Positions 1 to 12,000 of a stretch of 64,000 bases of DNA are shown here, one piece after another (position 1 is the stretch's first letter; every line of letters starts with the position of its first letter). The translations under genes were made by a program, and so were the position numbers. The notes below the pieces were generated by a model. The model was not told the origin of the DNA and did not search any database. It was given only the letters and a program-made list of their open reading frames with translations. Source of the DNA: Rostrohypoxylon terebratum. Lineage: Eukaryota; Ascomycota; Sordariomycetes; Xylariales; Hypoxylaceae. Location of the stretch: NCBI GenBank assembly GCA_022497145.1, contig MU385885.1, forward strand, positions 62,001-126,000, in the 5' to 3' direction.

Positions 1-1042
1 AGCAAACCACCAGTCTCTACCGCCATTGATTGGACAGGAGCTTGGAGACCGAACATGTAGCAACTAGTTACATGAAATGATGAGGCAGATGTGCTCGTCT
101 TTGTCGAAAGCTATCTAGGGAATGTATTCGGAGGCATTTATCTCTTTCTTTTTTTTGCCTTGCGCATTAGGGTAATGCAAAAAAACGAACTACAATTACA
201 TTGAACTATGTAAGCCCGGCTTGGCTGATATACGGGAGCTACGTGCTCGGGCACCTATGGAGCTACTTGAGTAGCTGAGCGAAGTAGCGTACCGCTTGCT
301 AAAGCGGAGGATAGCAGAGCACGAGCATGTTGCCGCATGCGCTGAGCGGTGCTGAGCTAGGCGTAGCCTGGCATGGCGACGCAGAGCTGAACAGGTAGTG
401 CTGAATGCTAAGAATGAACAAAAAGAACTTTGGCTTCAATGGTGACTGTGATTGTGAACATCGAACGTGAGATATGTCATCGAAGAATAGTATCCCAAAC
501 TGCTTGGGTGTGTTTCTATCGTAAAATCGATAATAGTGCTTAGTCTAATAGTTCTAGAGGTTCTGCTAGGCTGTAGCTATTAGAGTGGATGAAAATTAGC
601 ATTATATTGACATTAAAACGCAATTTCTGGTTGACTGCCATCTCGCAGCAAGAAGATAGCTATATCATTTCGTGTCTACTACATATTGCTGTGTATAAGA
701 CTTGGAAATCTATAAGATGACTCGGAATTCTAGTCTCTCTTGATGATGTTGGTGACTTCATTTTTCAATCTTCGAGACCCTACGTTGGATGAGATCAAAC
801 TATTTCTTGGCATTCATGGATACCAAGACTTGTCACGTTCAAGCAAGAGCCATCATTGGCATTGATATATTTTTGTCATTCCTCTAGGCAGTGCCTATGT
901 ACCTCCATGCCTTGCCATGCACAGAAGATTGAGATTCCTAGCCACGCGAAAAACCCCTAATGCAATGAGAAAAGAGCAACCGGCAGAAGAACCCAGTAAC
1001 ACCACGCGACCACCACATCCCGTACACCACCTTTTCCCTTCC
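1..1042. other. Intergenic tract with a cluster of GC-rich hairpins
   Basis: No coding frame here looks real. Most of the tract is AT-rich. Positions 243-369 form a GC-rich island with five short perfect stem-loops in a row: 243-254, 261-276, 292-307, 325-340 and 359-369. The right end is the 3' flank of RPL21, whose stop codon is at 1043. Confidence 0.6.
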
Positions 1043-1779
1043 TTAGATGGTCGTCTCGTACGCGATAGGAACCACCGTCTCGGGTTGGTTGTCCTTCATG
1101 GACACGGTGTGCGCCTCACGGGGGAGGGTAGGTAGTCGCTTAACGGTGAGGGTGGTGCCCTCGGCCTTGGCCTTCTTCTTGAGCTCGGCGTTTTGCTTGA
1201 CGCGTCGCAGGAAGTCCTCTCGTGATCGGGATCGGTTGATATGCTCGATGCGGACGTTGATTCGCTTCTCGATGTACCGGTGCTTGACCTTCTTGTAGAT
1301 GATTACGCCGACGGCGGTCTTGGTGACGTTGTAGATGACACCGGTCTTTCCGTGGTAGACCTTGTGAGGCATACTGTTCCCCTAGTCAGCTCGAGTTCCC
1401 CAGTGGCCGTTGTGCTTTTCGCCAAATTCGCAGTCTTGGTATGTCTGGATTCGGATCTATCGCATTTTCGGTGGGATTGGATTTTTGCCTTACCCCTTCT
1501 GAACAGCACCATTTGCCTTGATGTCAACGATGTCGCCAACCCTGTCCAATTGTCAATATTTCGCCCTCCCGCTTCCAAAAAATCGAGTCGGAACGTACTT
1601 GTACTGTTGTAGGTATGTAGAGAGGTGGATCATACCCTTCTGTCGGAAGTTCCGAGAGAAGGCATACTAAAGAAATTGTTAGATTAGACTCGGTTCCCCT
1701 TCAAAAATCAATTTAAAAATCGATTGGAATCGCATCGACATACTCGAGTACCAGCGCGAAGACCTGCGGCGTGACCCAT
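1043..1779 (-). CDS. RPL21: 60S ribosomal protein eL21 (RPL21), four exons
   Basis: Protein of the large cytosolic ribosomal subunit. Minus-strand exons are 1744-1779, 1599-1666, 1494-1541 and 1043-1373, giving 160 residues, the usual eL21 length. The protein starts [12 protein letters not shown], and its last exon carries the family signature around [10 protein letters not shown], then [13 protein letters not shown] and a C-terminal YETTI. All three introns have GT-AG ends and phases that keep the frame, and each joint matches the family: an exon 2 with YAFSRNF and [10 protein letters not shown], then a 48-nt exon encoding [16 protein letters not shown]. It is divergent from the ribosomal protein S9 gene, and the two start codons lie about 390 bp apart, which suggests shared regulation. 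It looks intact. Confidence 0.95.
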
Positions 1780-2172
1780 CTTGTCGGTGTTGAGGTTTGG
1801 CGAGAGAAAGTTGTTTTGGTGATGGGAGTTGTTTGATTTCTCTCGATGGTCGCTACTCAAGAAATTCGCTTAGGAATTTTTTCGGGGCTTGGATTGCGGT
1901 TGTGGACGTTAGTAAGTCACTACCCGTCTGTGCACTGGGCAAGCACCTGCCAATTCTACCAATTAAGCGAGGGGTACTTTGTCCAACTTGGGTTTAGCTC
2001 TAACCATGCCCTACCCCATTCCACAAATCCACTTCTTTTCTTTTCAAACTTTGACCTCCAACTTTTCTGATTCGCTTTCTCTACTTTTGCGAATTCACAC
2101 GACAACTTCAATTTCTTCATTCCCTTTCCCCCCCTTGACAACATCCCCAAAGACAATTGAGTCGTCGCAACC
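1780..2172. promoter_or_regulatory. Shared divergent promoter of RPL21 and RPS9
   Basis: The 393 bp between the two start codons must hold the promoters and leaders of both ribosomal protein genes. The RPS9 side has a pyrimidine-rich leader (about 2090-2150), common in fungal ribosomal protein genes. No individual factor site could be assigned with confidence. Confidence 0.7.
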
Positions 2173-2918
2173 ATGGCGCCTTTGTCTTACTCTAAGACCG
2201 CAAAGGTCCCCCGTCGTCCCTTCGAGGCCGCCCGTCTGTCAGTAATCACCGGCCACTGAGCTAGAGCTTGACTCTACTTAAGTCGTGAACAAGAAACTGA
2301 CATCGTCGCCCTTATAGTGATTCCGAGTTGAAGCTCGTCGGAGAGTATGGTCTACGCAACAAGCGTGAGGTCTGGCGTGTCCAGCTCACCCTTTCCAAGA
2401 TTCGTCGTGCTGCCCGGTATGTTCTTCCTCTGCATCGCTAATGAAAAAAAAAAAAATACACGCGTATTAGATTATCATCAATACTAATATACTATCAAAT
2501 CTATAGTCAGCTTCTTACCCTCGACGAGAAGGACCCCAAGCGTCTATTCGAAGGAAATGCCTTGATTCGCCGTCTCGTCCGTGTCGGTGTGCTCGACGAG
2601 TCGCGCATGAAGCTCGATTACGTCCTTGCCCTCAAGGTCGAAGATTTCTTGGAGCGCCGCCTCCAGACCTGTGTCTACAAGCTCGGTCTCGCCAAGTCCA
2701 TCCACCACGCCCGTGTCCTCATCCGCCAGCGACACATCCGCGTCGGCAAGCAGATCGTCAACGTCCCATCCTTCATTGTCCGTCTAGACTCCCAGAAGCA
2801 CATTGACTTCTCCCTCACCTCGCCCTTTGGTGGCGGCCGCCCTGGCCGTGTCCGCAGAAAGAAGGCCAAGGCTGCTGAGAAGGGTGACGATGGTGAGGAG
2901 GAGGAGGAAGAGGAGTAA
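2173..2918 (+). CDS. RPS9: 40S ribosomal protein uS4 (RPS9), three exons
   Basis: Small-subunit ribosomal protein that binds 18S rRNA near the decoding region. Exons are 2173-2237, 2318-2416 and 2507-2918, encoding 191 residues. The start gives [18 protein letters not shown], typical of fungal S9. The S4 RNA-binding domain follows from about residue 107 ([17 protein letters not shown], then the [17 protein letters not shown] region). The C-terminus has the family's [11 protein letters not shown] segment and an acidic tail. Both introns (80 and 90 nt) have GT-AG ends and keep the frame. It is divergent from RPL21 and ends about 220 bp from the convergent SLU7 gene. It looks intact. Confidence 0.96.
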
Positions 2919-3138
2919 ATGTAACGCCTTCCATGAAATCATGTGGATTATTTGGCGGTGGGAAAAAACTGATTACATTATGGCGGTATGTAACTGGATC
3001 ATACCTCCCGGCGTTAGGCCATGGGATACGGAATGCATGAAGAAATTTCACCACCGTTAATCATATATGCTCTATGTGACATGCTATTTACCGATTTGAC
3101 TCGTTATGTATTAATATCATCTGTCGATAAGGCAGACA

Positions 3139-4563
3139 CTATTGGACTAACTCATCCTTCCCTAAGAACTTGGCCATAGGATCATTTGCTGCTGCTCGTT
3201 TCCTCCGATACTCATCGAGCTCAGCTTCCGAAACGCCACCCTTCATCTCCTCTAACGTGCGTTTCTTGCTGGCTTGTGGTGGTTCAGCCTCATCAGCCTT
3301 CTCTTCAGCGCCCTTTTCTTCCTCCTGAGTGGGGGCCTCTTCGATCAAATCTACGCCCGTCCTTTGCTTCTCAGCCGCCTCCCAAGCCTGCTTGCCTTCC
3401 TCACCCGTGCAGTAGCTATTCTTGATAAACGAGTGACAACACGCGTAGCCCCATTTGAAATTAGACCACCAACTGCCCCAGACCGAGGTATGGTTATTGA
3501 TGAGAACATCCTCGGCGTACTTGGACTTAGCGCTGGCTCTCGGCGCGCCCTTGATCAGACCGGATTCATCGTACTCGACGAACTGTTCCGACTCCGTGAT
3601 CGCGGCTTCCCGTAACGCTGCGGGCATCTCGTATGTCGAGTCGCCGTACTTTTCCGCCAGCGCCTTTTGACGCTCGAGTTTCTTGCGCTCGGCTTCTTCC
3701 TTCTCCTTCTTGCGGTAGAATTCACCCGCCGTAGGGTTGGCTTGCATGTGCTGTCGGGTGTCGCCGGTTTTCTCCTGTGCCTCCCACGCGTATTTCTGCG
3801 CTTTCTCGAACTCGGCTGCGTCGCCCGACGCGCGTAGGAACCCTTCCTCTGCGAATAGAGCTGCTGCTTTATCGGCCGTCGCGCCGGCATCGACCATAGT
3901 CCGCGTCTTGGGGTCGTACTTCGCGGATTCGAGGTCTAGGTTGAGCAAGTACTTCGCCGTGTCCTCGCGAATACGCAGCTGCCTCGTCGCCGTGCTCTGA
4001 TGTCTGCCCATATCCGACTCCTCCGCATACTTCTCCCCCGCATCCTTCCCATCCTCCTCCCCTTCCCCATCCTTATCCTTCGAACCGCCCGCTATCTGCG
4101 CCCTCAGCTCGTCCATCTGCTCGTACCGCTCAACCACGCGGCGGTACTCCTTCGGATCATACCCGTTCCAGCGATCCCTCTTAGCGTCCCAGCCGAGCTC
4201 GACCTCCTGCACGACCTCATCCGCCTGTATATCCTTCCCGGTCCACTTGGCGCCCTTGGCCCGCGGCCGGTTGAGACAGTCTTTGGCCTTGTGCGTCATG
4301 GCGCCGCAGTTCTCGCACGCGCCCTTGCGGTACTTGGTGGCGGCGGGCCCGAGCTTGCGCCCGCGATCGTACCACCGCGACTGGTCGTCCTTGGGCTTGT
4401 GCAGCCGCTGGTGCTCCAGGTAGTCCGTACCCTTGCCCTCCTCGCCCGCGTAGAACGGCCGCTTGCTGATGAAGGACGGGATGTAGATGTTCTCCTCCTT
4501 CGACGCGGCCGAGGCCTTGGAGTCCGCGCGCCGCGAGGGCGGCGGTGGGGCGGGCGGTGGCAT
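3139..4563 (-). CDS. SLU7: Pre-mRNA splicing factor Slu7
   Basis: Second-step splicing factor that helps position the 3' splice site in the spliceosome. It is a single-exon gene of 474 residues. A CX2CX4HX4C zinc knuckle is visible at C83, C86, H91 and C96. Before it come the conserved [12 protein letters not shown] and DYLEHQRL segments, and after it [14 protein letters not shown]. The rest is charged and Lys/Glu-rich, with the [13 protein letters not shown] motif typical of the family. The start is the first ATG of the frame and gives a Pro-rich leader before the conserved block. It runs convergent to RPS9 and divergent from the NLR-like gene. Length and motifs suggest an intact gene. Confidence 0.93.
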   Translation of the reverse strand: MPPPAPPPPSRRADSKASAASKEENIYIPSFISKRPFYAGEEGKGTDYLEHQRLHKPKDDQSRWYDRGRKLGPAATKYRKGACENCGAMTHKAKDCLNRPRAKGAKWTGKDIQADEVVQEVELGWDAKRDRWNGYDPKEYRRVVERYEQMDELRAQIAGGSKDKDGEGEEDGKDAGEKYAEESDMGRHQSTATRQLRIREDTAKYLLNLDLESAKYDPKTRTMVDAGATADKAAALFAEEGFLRASGDAAEFEKAQKYAWEAQEKTGDTRQHMQANPTAGEFYRKKEKEEAERKKLERQKALAEKYGDSTYEMPAALREAAITESEQFVEYDESGLIKGAPRASAKSKYAEDVLINNHTSVWGSWWSNFKWGYACCHSFIKNSYCTGEEGKQAWEAAEKQRTGVDLIEEAPTQEEEKGAEEKADEAEPPQASKKRTLEEMKGGVSEAELDEYRRKRAAANDPMAKFLGKDELVQ

Positions 4564-5412
4564 GGTTCTTGCGATCCTTGGATGTCTCGATGGTTTGCCG
4601 GTAACTGGATTGCGGGAGGTGGATAGAGGAGGATGTAGGAATGCGTCGTTGTTTAGAAAAAGTAAGTGATTTGGTTAAGTCGAGCAATGATTGAACTTTG
4701 ATAAATCTGAGGTACGTATCTCCGGATCGATGTGGCTGTGCGTTTTTAGTCTTTTTGCTTAGTCAGGTGTGGCTTGTAGATATAACCCCCTTTTCATCTA
4801 TGTAAAGTGACATATATCTGCGACCATATATACTAAATGAAGCAAGACGGCTCGGTTTTTTTTTCCTGAATGCCGCCGAGGCTCTAATTTCTACTATAGC
4901 TTTCAGCTCGGTTGTGACGAAGAATGCCAGTTGCCTATGCCGTGTGACTAGAGAAGATGGGGGCTATAAACGCCTATCGCTGGATTACTATAAATAGAGG
5001 TAAGACAAACCAAGTGCACACCTATATTCCCCGCTATTCACGTTCGATTAGGTACCAGTATGATGATTGTATTTCGTGTTAGAACCTTCTTTAATATGGA
5101 AGCGATCTCTCTATCTCCTAAATATCGCAACATTATCATGACCCCACTCGAGCGTGAACATCGTGGAGGTAGAATATTAGAATAACGCAGGATCAGTATA
5201 TGCAGGCAGGGTTACATAACATGATATGCGGGTAACACTGATCCTTCAAGTTCTGTGACGGGAGTAGACCTAGCCATAGGTAGCAGCGGCCTATACCTTG
5301 CCTATGCTGCGCCTGTCCCTTCAATCATCCTTACCTCTTTCTTAAGCTCGCGAAAACCCTTATTTCAATAACTTAACCATTCAATCTAGCCATATGGAGA
5401 TACTGCAAAGCA
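4564..5412. other. Intergenic, divergent promoters of SLU7 and the NLR-like gene
   Basis: An 849-bp AT-rich spacer between two divergent start codons. I found no coding frame, repeat or RNA gene in it. Confidence 0.6.
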
Positions 5413-8400
5413 ATGGATCCTGCAACAGCCATCGGGCTTGCTTGCAGTATCTTGAGTCTCATCGACTTCTCATATAAAGTCATATCCGGCACTTACAAGA
5501 TCGCCAAGCACGGCAGTACGGTCGAATACGACAATGTCGAGTCTGTGGTCAATGATCTACATGCGCTCACTTTAGGGCTGCAAGGTCATGAATTTAAGGG
5601 TACCTCTCCACATGAGACAGCGCTCAGAGAGTTGGCATCGAAATGCGAGACGCTTTCGGGAGAGCTATCGGTCCTTCTCCAGACCCTAAAAGCTACGGAA
5701 GGGTCTCGTTGGGATTCCGTGATGACTTCATTACGCTCAGCGCGTAAAAAGGGAGAAGTTGCTAAGAAGCGGTCGATGCTTGCCGAATATCGGTCGCAGG
5801 TGTCGGTTCAACTACTTGCTTTACTAAAGTAAGTCAGCAACAAGTAATTCCAACACGATGACACCGTTAACAGTGTGCTTAGCGAGCGGCATGTTTTAAT
5901 ATGGACTCGGATTGAATGGGAGTTCAAAGAGAAACACGCTGATCTAGTTCAGCGCTTGAGCGACCTCCAAGCTTTAGTCCAAGACATGCTCGATAACCAA
6001 TCAGGACATGGCATGTGCCTTGCAGAAACCAACGACGAAGTCTTGGTGTCGAAAAATATGCGAGAGATTTTGGCGGTTCTTAGCGTACTAGTTGAAGCCT
6101 CACGACCTGCCCCACCAGAGGTAAGAATCTTGAGGCAGCTCTACTTCAAGTCAATGTACGATCGAGAAGATTCTATTGATGATACTGGAGCCAATACGTA
6201 CAAGTGGCTTTTAGACGACGGCGCCGACGGTGAACTTGAAGAGGGGGGCACGTTCATTCATGAATCGTTAAGTGGGGAAATGGTCAGAGAGGCCAAAGAG
6301 ACACGGCAACTTCAAATGCGGGCTAGAGTCAATTTTTTGAAATGGCTCTCCAGTGGAAGTAGGAGTATCTTCCACATTTCTGGAAAGGCCGGTTCTGGAA
6401 AATCGACGTTGATGAAGTTCCTTTCTTACCATAAGCGGACTCGAGAGGAATTGGCCATCTGGTCGGGAGACAAGCCGTTGATCTTCGCTCAGTTCTTCGC
6501 ATGGAATATCGGGACAGACGGGCTGAACAACTCTATATATGGCCTTTGCCGGTCGATTCTATTCGCAGTCTTAAGGAAATGTCCGGATCTAATACCCGAA
6601 GTCTTCCCAGATGCATACCATACATTTTTAAGAACTCCATATGAACCATTCGTTGATGAGCCCCTATTTCGGTACTCCGAAGTTTTAGAGGGGCTTCGGA
6701 AGCTCACTACCAGGTCAACGAGCTATGGATACCGATTCTGCTTTTTCATTGATGGCTTGAATGAGTTTAAGAATGATTTTGTATCCCGTCACAGCCATAA
6801 GCTTCTCGTCGATATCCTCACATCCTGGGCTGAGAATGGCGACGTCAAACTTCTCGTCAGTTCTCGTCCTACTAATGAGTTTATATCGGCTTTTTCAAAT
6901 GATTTGCGCATCAAGCTTCATGAACTCACGAAGTTTGACATCATGCACTTTGGACAGACCGAATTCGAGAAAAGTACAGAATTCGAGCGGGTAAAAGATT
7001 TCTACATGACTCTGGTGAACAGGGTCACCGAAGAAGCGCAAGGAGTATTCCTATGGGCGCGTCTCACCATTGCCAAGCTTCTTCAAGCGATGGAAGATAT
7101 CCAAGACGTTGATAAGTTAGTAAAGCTGATCGATGATACTCCTCAGGATATCCACAACTTATACCAGAGCTTACTAGACTCCGTTGACTCTAGTTATCAG
7201 AACAAAATATTGAAAATTCTTTGGTTAGTTGGACAGGGAGTCAGTTGCAAGGTGATGTGGATTACTTGGATTGATGAACTGTTTACTCCTGATTTCCCAA
7301 TGGAATACGAAATCCAGGCCTATTCAGACACAGAGATGAGAAAGCGTCTCCGCGAAGCAGAGTTTCTCATTTTACAGGCCAAAGGCCTCTTGGAGTTCGA
7401 GACCCGTGGTCCCGTTGAAGGAGCCGAATTTATGTCTTCTTCCGTTACCTTTTCCCATCGTAACGTTCGCGAATTTATGATGCGGAGCGAACAGATGCGT
7501 ATATTTTCCGAGAACCTTCGGGGATTGGATGTGTTAAAGATTGAAACCAAGGCCATGCTTGCCGAACTATGGTTCCTGGACCACAAGGACTCTCAAGTGC
7601 TCACCCACGGTCTGGGCAAGAGACTAGAGTCTACGTACTCTTGGAGAAGTGGTCGTGAGGATTCAGCTATCTTACTAGGGGCATTTGAAAAGCTGATCCA
7701 GCATTACGTCACAAACGGTGTTGCTCTGCCTCAACAGACCATAACTTCATATATCTTCGATAGTGAGCCCCCAGGGATGTCCGAGACGAAATTTCCTTAC
7801 TTGCACTGGGTAGCAGGCTGCGTCGGCGATTGTGAGTTTCTACTACATAGGCTTCAAGATCAGCCAAGACTGGCACAAGCGAGCAGGGGTTTATCGCTTC
7901 TTCTATCAGCGGCCGTTTCTCAGGTTGATAGCCCGATTTTCTGTCGCCTCTTAGAGATGGGAGCTTCACCAAACGAGACAATCCAGCTCACTTACCCGAG
8001 CGGTAGTAGCGAAGCATCTGTTTGGTCAATATTCTGCATGGTAGTCGCAAACGCTATAGTGGAAGCAGTCGCGTATAGCCGCCACCTACAGGATACTTCA
8101 TGGAGAGACATCCTAAGCTTTTCATCTCATCAGGATTTCTACCGTATCTTCTGTGAGAGGCTGAAGATATTCTTGAAGATGGGAGAAGTTGATCGCGATG
8201 TTTTCATCATCATGGGACAGAAAGGAATAAAAGAAAAAAACATCACGGCAAGCGATGGAACCCATATTGTCTCTCTGAAAGACCTTATCAAACAATTTGA
8301 TAAGGACAATGCCGACTCATGGGAAGAGCTATTTAATCCCAATCCCAATCAAGTGGCAGTTAAAAACTCGCAAGATATATGGAGCTATCTCACTAGAGCT

Positions 8401-8658
8401 CGATTGTATGACATGTGGAATAGTTTCTTGGGATACACAATGAAAATACTGACATTGGACCATCTTGCGACAGCATGGGACCATATGCCGGCACAGAGGT
8501 CTCAGGTGGTTCAATGTGACCAACCGCCTCAGCAGAATTATCTGCCCTTCAAGTTAGGAATGAAAGCAAATAAAAGGGGAAGTCTCTTCTACGTTCACTC
8601 GGTGGTGATAGGAGAGGCGATAGTATCAGCGTGGGATATGGAGGTGCGGATGTTTTGA
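5413..8658 (+). CDS. NACHT/STAND NTPase, fungal NLR-like receptor
   Basis: Probable intracellular receptor of the STAND class, the group that contains vegetative-incompatibility proteins such as HET-E. Two exons (5413-5828 and 5874-8658, 45-nt intron) encode 1066 residues. Residues 1-140 match the N-terminal domain common to fungal STAND proteins (MDPATAIGLACSILSLIDF, a helical bundle). The NACHT domain follows, with Walker A GKAGSGKS at 309-316 and Walker B FFIDGLNE around D432; the family usually has GLDE at that place. A helical/winged-helix arm comes next (SHRNVREFM near residues 660-670). The C-terminal third is divergent and shows only weak ankyrin-like traces, such as LLEMGASPNE. The ligand is unknown. 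It sits between SLU7 and REV3, an unusual place for an accessory gene. It looks intact. Confidence 0.85.
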
Positions 8659-9031
8659 CACAACAGCGAGGAAGAGTGAACAGGAGTGAAGGGTTAGAGC
8701 TAAGGGGAACACGTGATTAGATTTAGATTAGTAAGGGGCTGATGATTAATAGTGATTCCGACTGGCATATATATACTTGTAGTTACATATTATCTAAATA
8801 AACATTTATATCCATATAATGACGTAACGCGTCGTGATTGTTACCACTTCATCAATTAATCAACGCGTCTAGGCATCCTCCAACGCGACACAAGTTTTAT
8901 GGAAGAAACTTTTTTACATTGTTCTCATGTAATACTTATGCCTCAATTGAACTTATGCATAGTCCTTTGATAGACGTCTCTTTTCTCTATGCTCTCCCCA
9001 GTCGCGCCAGCGCTACCATGTCCAAGTCGCC
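8659..9031. promoter_or_regulatory. Spacer and leader before REV3
   Basis: A 373-bp spacer. Its end contains an upstream ATG at 9018 in good context that is out of frame with the REV3 start (see the separate uORF entry). Nothing else is recognisable. Confidence 0.55.
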
Positions 9032-9056
9032 ATGGACGTTTTCCGTGTGCGGCTGA
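9018..9056 (+). promoter_or_regulatory. Upstream ORF overlapping the REV3 start codon
   Basis: ATG at 9018 has A at -3 and opens a 12-codon frame that stops at 9054-9056, past the REV3 ATG at 9032 and in another frame. If it lies in the transcript, it should reduce initiation at REV3. The transcript start is not visible, so its presence in the mRNA is inferred. Confidence 0.45.
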
Positions 9057-12000
9057 ATTGCATAGACCATTATCAAGCTATCCCTACCAAATATGACCCT
9101 CAACTTCGAAATGACATACGTCCATCCCAGTTGAGTAAAGAGCCCAGGGTTCCAGTCATCAGAGTATTCGGTTCGACAGAAACTGGTCAGAAAGTCTGCG
9201 CACACATCCATGGAGCCTTTCCATATCTGTATATCGAGTACGATGGGAGTTTACTCCCGGACGATGGTAAGCTGTGTAATAATGTGTGTAAGTTTGGTGC
9301 TGACTCGGCATCTTAGTGGGTGCGTACATATATCGACTTCACTTATCTATCGACCATGCCCTGGCTGTAAGCTATCGTCGCAATGCATATGATGGCAAAA
9401 GCAAATATGTGGCGAGAATTACTCTTGTCAAGGGTATACCGTTCTACGGTTTCCATGTCGGCTACCGCTTCTACCTCAAAATATATATGCTCAACCCTTT
9501 AGTGATGACTCGGCTTGCCGAATTATTCCACCAAGGTGTGATCATGAAGAGGAAATTCCAGCCTCATGAAGCGCACCTACAATACCTGCTGCAATTCATG
9601 ACTGATTACAATCTTTATGGTTGCGGGTACATAGAAACCCAAAAAGTCTGCTTCAGAGCCCCAATACCTAATTACGAAGACGACTTAGAACTGCCCCATA
9701 TATGGCACAGTCAGTCTGTGTCGCGAGGTTCCATAACGGACGATCCGGATCTTCCCCGTGCCAGCCATTGCTCCATCGAGGTAGATATATGTGTCCAAGA
9801 CATTCTCAACCGACATGAGATCAAGGAGAGGCAGCTTCATCACGATTTTGTTGAGAGGAAACATCCTTTACCCGCCGATATGAAACTTGTCCACAGTATG
9901 GCCGGGTTATGGAAAGATGAGACGAAGCGCCGTAAAAGAAGGATACTAGGTCGAACGCCTGGAAGCAGTCCGTTCTCTCCGGAAGATTTAGTATCCATGT
10001 CAGCAGATCCACGCCATTCGCAGTCCCCTGGGTGGATACACGAGGCAGAGTTTAGAGATCAAATCCAGGGGCTGATAAGACAGGAACAGAACCAAAGGGA
10101 CGGAAGTAAGCTAAGCTTCAAAAACTTCGTACCTAACGTGGCTTTGGAATCAACTGTCAAAACCACATTGCAATCAGTTGAAGATCTCTATCCTGGAAAC
10201 TTGGACTCCGCCCTTGGTGTAACTAGCCAACGCTTTGAAGAAGACGATAATCCCACCAGTAGCATTTTCGTGGATGATGACCGTATTCGCGATATTGAGC
10301 TGGAAGATGATGGGATTTTCCCGGAAGACTCAGACGAGCAAAAAGTCCCTACCTTAGACACAGAGAAGAAAGTCCAGGAGCCAATTAATGAAGGCCCATT
10401 AACAGCGAGAAAGCCGCTAAATCAGAGTATTGGAAGGATTTCTGGTAGTTCATCAGACCAGTCTATTCTGCTCAAGTCGCCTGACTTAAGTAGCAAGTCC
10501 GATAAGGAGAATCACCCAGAATTGCTGGTTAGTGGAGTGCACATTAGTTGTTTACGTTCAGCTCGTCGACCACATATACCCGTCTCGGAAGTTTTGCTAG
10601 ATGTTGCAAGGGAACAAGGGTTAGTGAGCAAAATCCCTCGGGATTCGCAACATATTCAAATGAAGAGAGCCATGAAACGCGCGCCCTCGGCGTTCTCAAG
10701 AGATCAGGAGTCCAAGCGTCGATGTGTAAGCTTTCTTGGTGCTGTGGATGCCGATGGCGTAAATGCGAAGGCGCCGACAACAGCTCCTGAAAAATTAGGC
10801 AACCTAGAAACACGAATAAAACCCTCGCAGAATGCTTCATCAAGACCGAAAACGGCCCTCAAGGGATCTGGGAATCAAGTTCTGAATTTCCCAGTGGTCA
10901 AAAACCCCAATGATCCTAGCACGAAGTTCCGATTAAGCCAACAAACAAACTCCCAGAAGAGCGAAGGCAATGAACCTGTAAAGCATGTCACATTTGACTC
11001 ATGGACGCCGATCGGAGAAGTCAGTGAGCATTCATCGTTGCACACAGAGAGGCTAGAGCCCAGCAGTTCTACTTCGAATAGCACGAAAGAAAGCGACGTT
11101 AGGAAATCTCTTGATATTGGCTGTATTCCTCGACCTCGGGCACAATTCTTTATCTTCGATCAACCTCCGCCTTCAATGGCAGAAGTCCTATCGACTATGG
11201 ATAGTCTAGGTCGCCCTAATGTCATATATCAAGAGGCATTTTACAGCGACGAGAAAGATGTACCTCAGAGGGTACGAGAATACGCCGGGCAGGAGTTTCG
11301 TCTTGAAGGAAATACTCTGCCTTATCTTCCTGACTTCGATCCTACAGGGGAATCTCCAATTAATTATGGGGTGAAGTTAGATGTATCTCATGATGCTGAT
11401 AAAGATGAGCGCATTTACAAGAAGCTCCGTCGGGAATGCTCACTGAGAAGTTGGGAAATCGCGGAACCTCCACCTACTTTTGATGAGGTACAAAGTTGGT
11501 GGGCAAATGTCCAAGACACGGCAAATGACCCACAAGAGCTTAAGATGAAGATTCGCGACCCCGAGCTCAAACCATACATGTCCCAAATTGACGGCCCAAC
11601 TCCAAAGAACACACATGGTTTCAAATATTCACAAAAGAAGAAATCGACAAGCGTTCAGCATGAGGCGCAGTACATGAGTACGATGAGTCTGGAGGTACAT
11701 GTCAACACCCGAGGGAAGCTATTTCCCAACCCGGAAGAGGACGAAGTTCAATGCATTTTCTGGTGTTCTAAGTCAGATGAAAATTTCGCTACTGGCGACA
11801 ATGCATCTCTGTCAGTGCGATCTGGTATCATTGTACTTTCCGAAGACGGATCCTTGGCGCGAAGGTTTCAGAAAGAGAGCCCAATTCGAACCGAGATTAT
11901 CGAAGAGACGTCAGAACTTGATTTGATGGTGAGGATGGTCGAGATTGTCCGGACGCACGACCCGGATATTCTCACCGGATATGAGGTCCATGGTAGCTCA

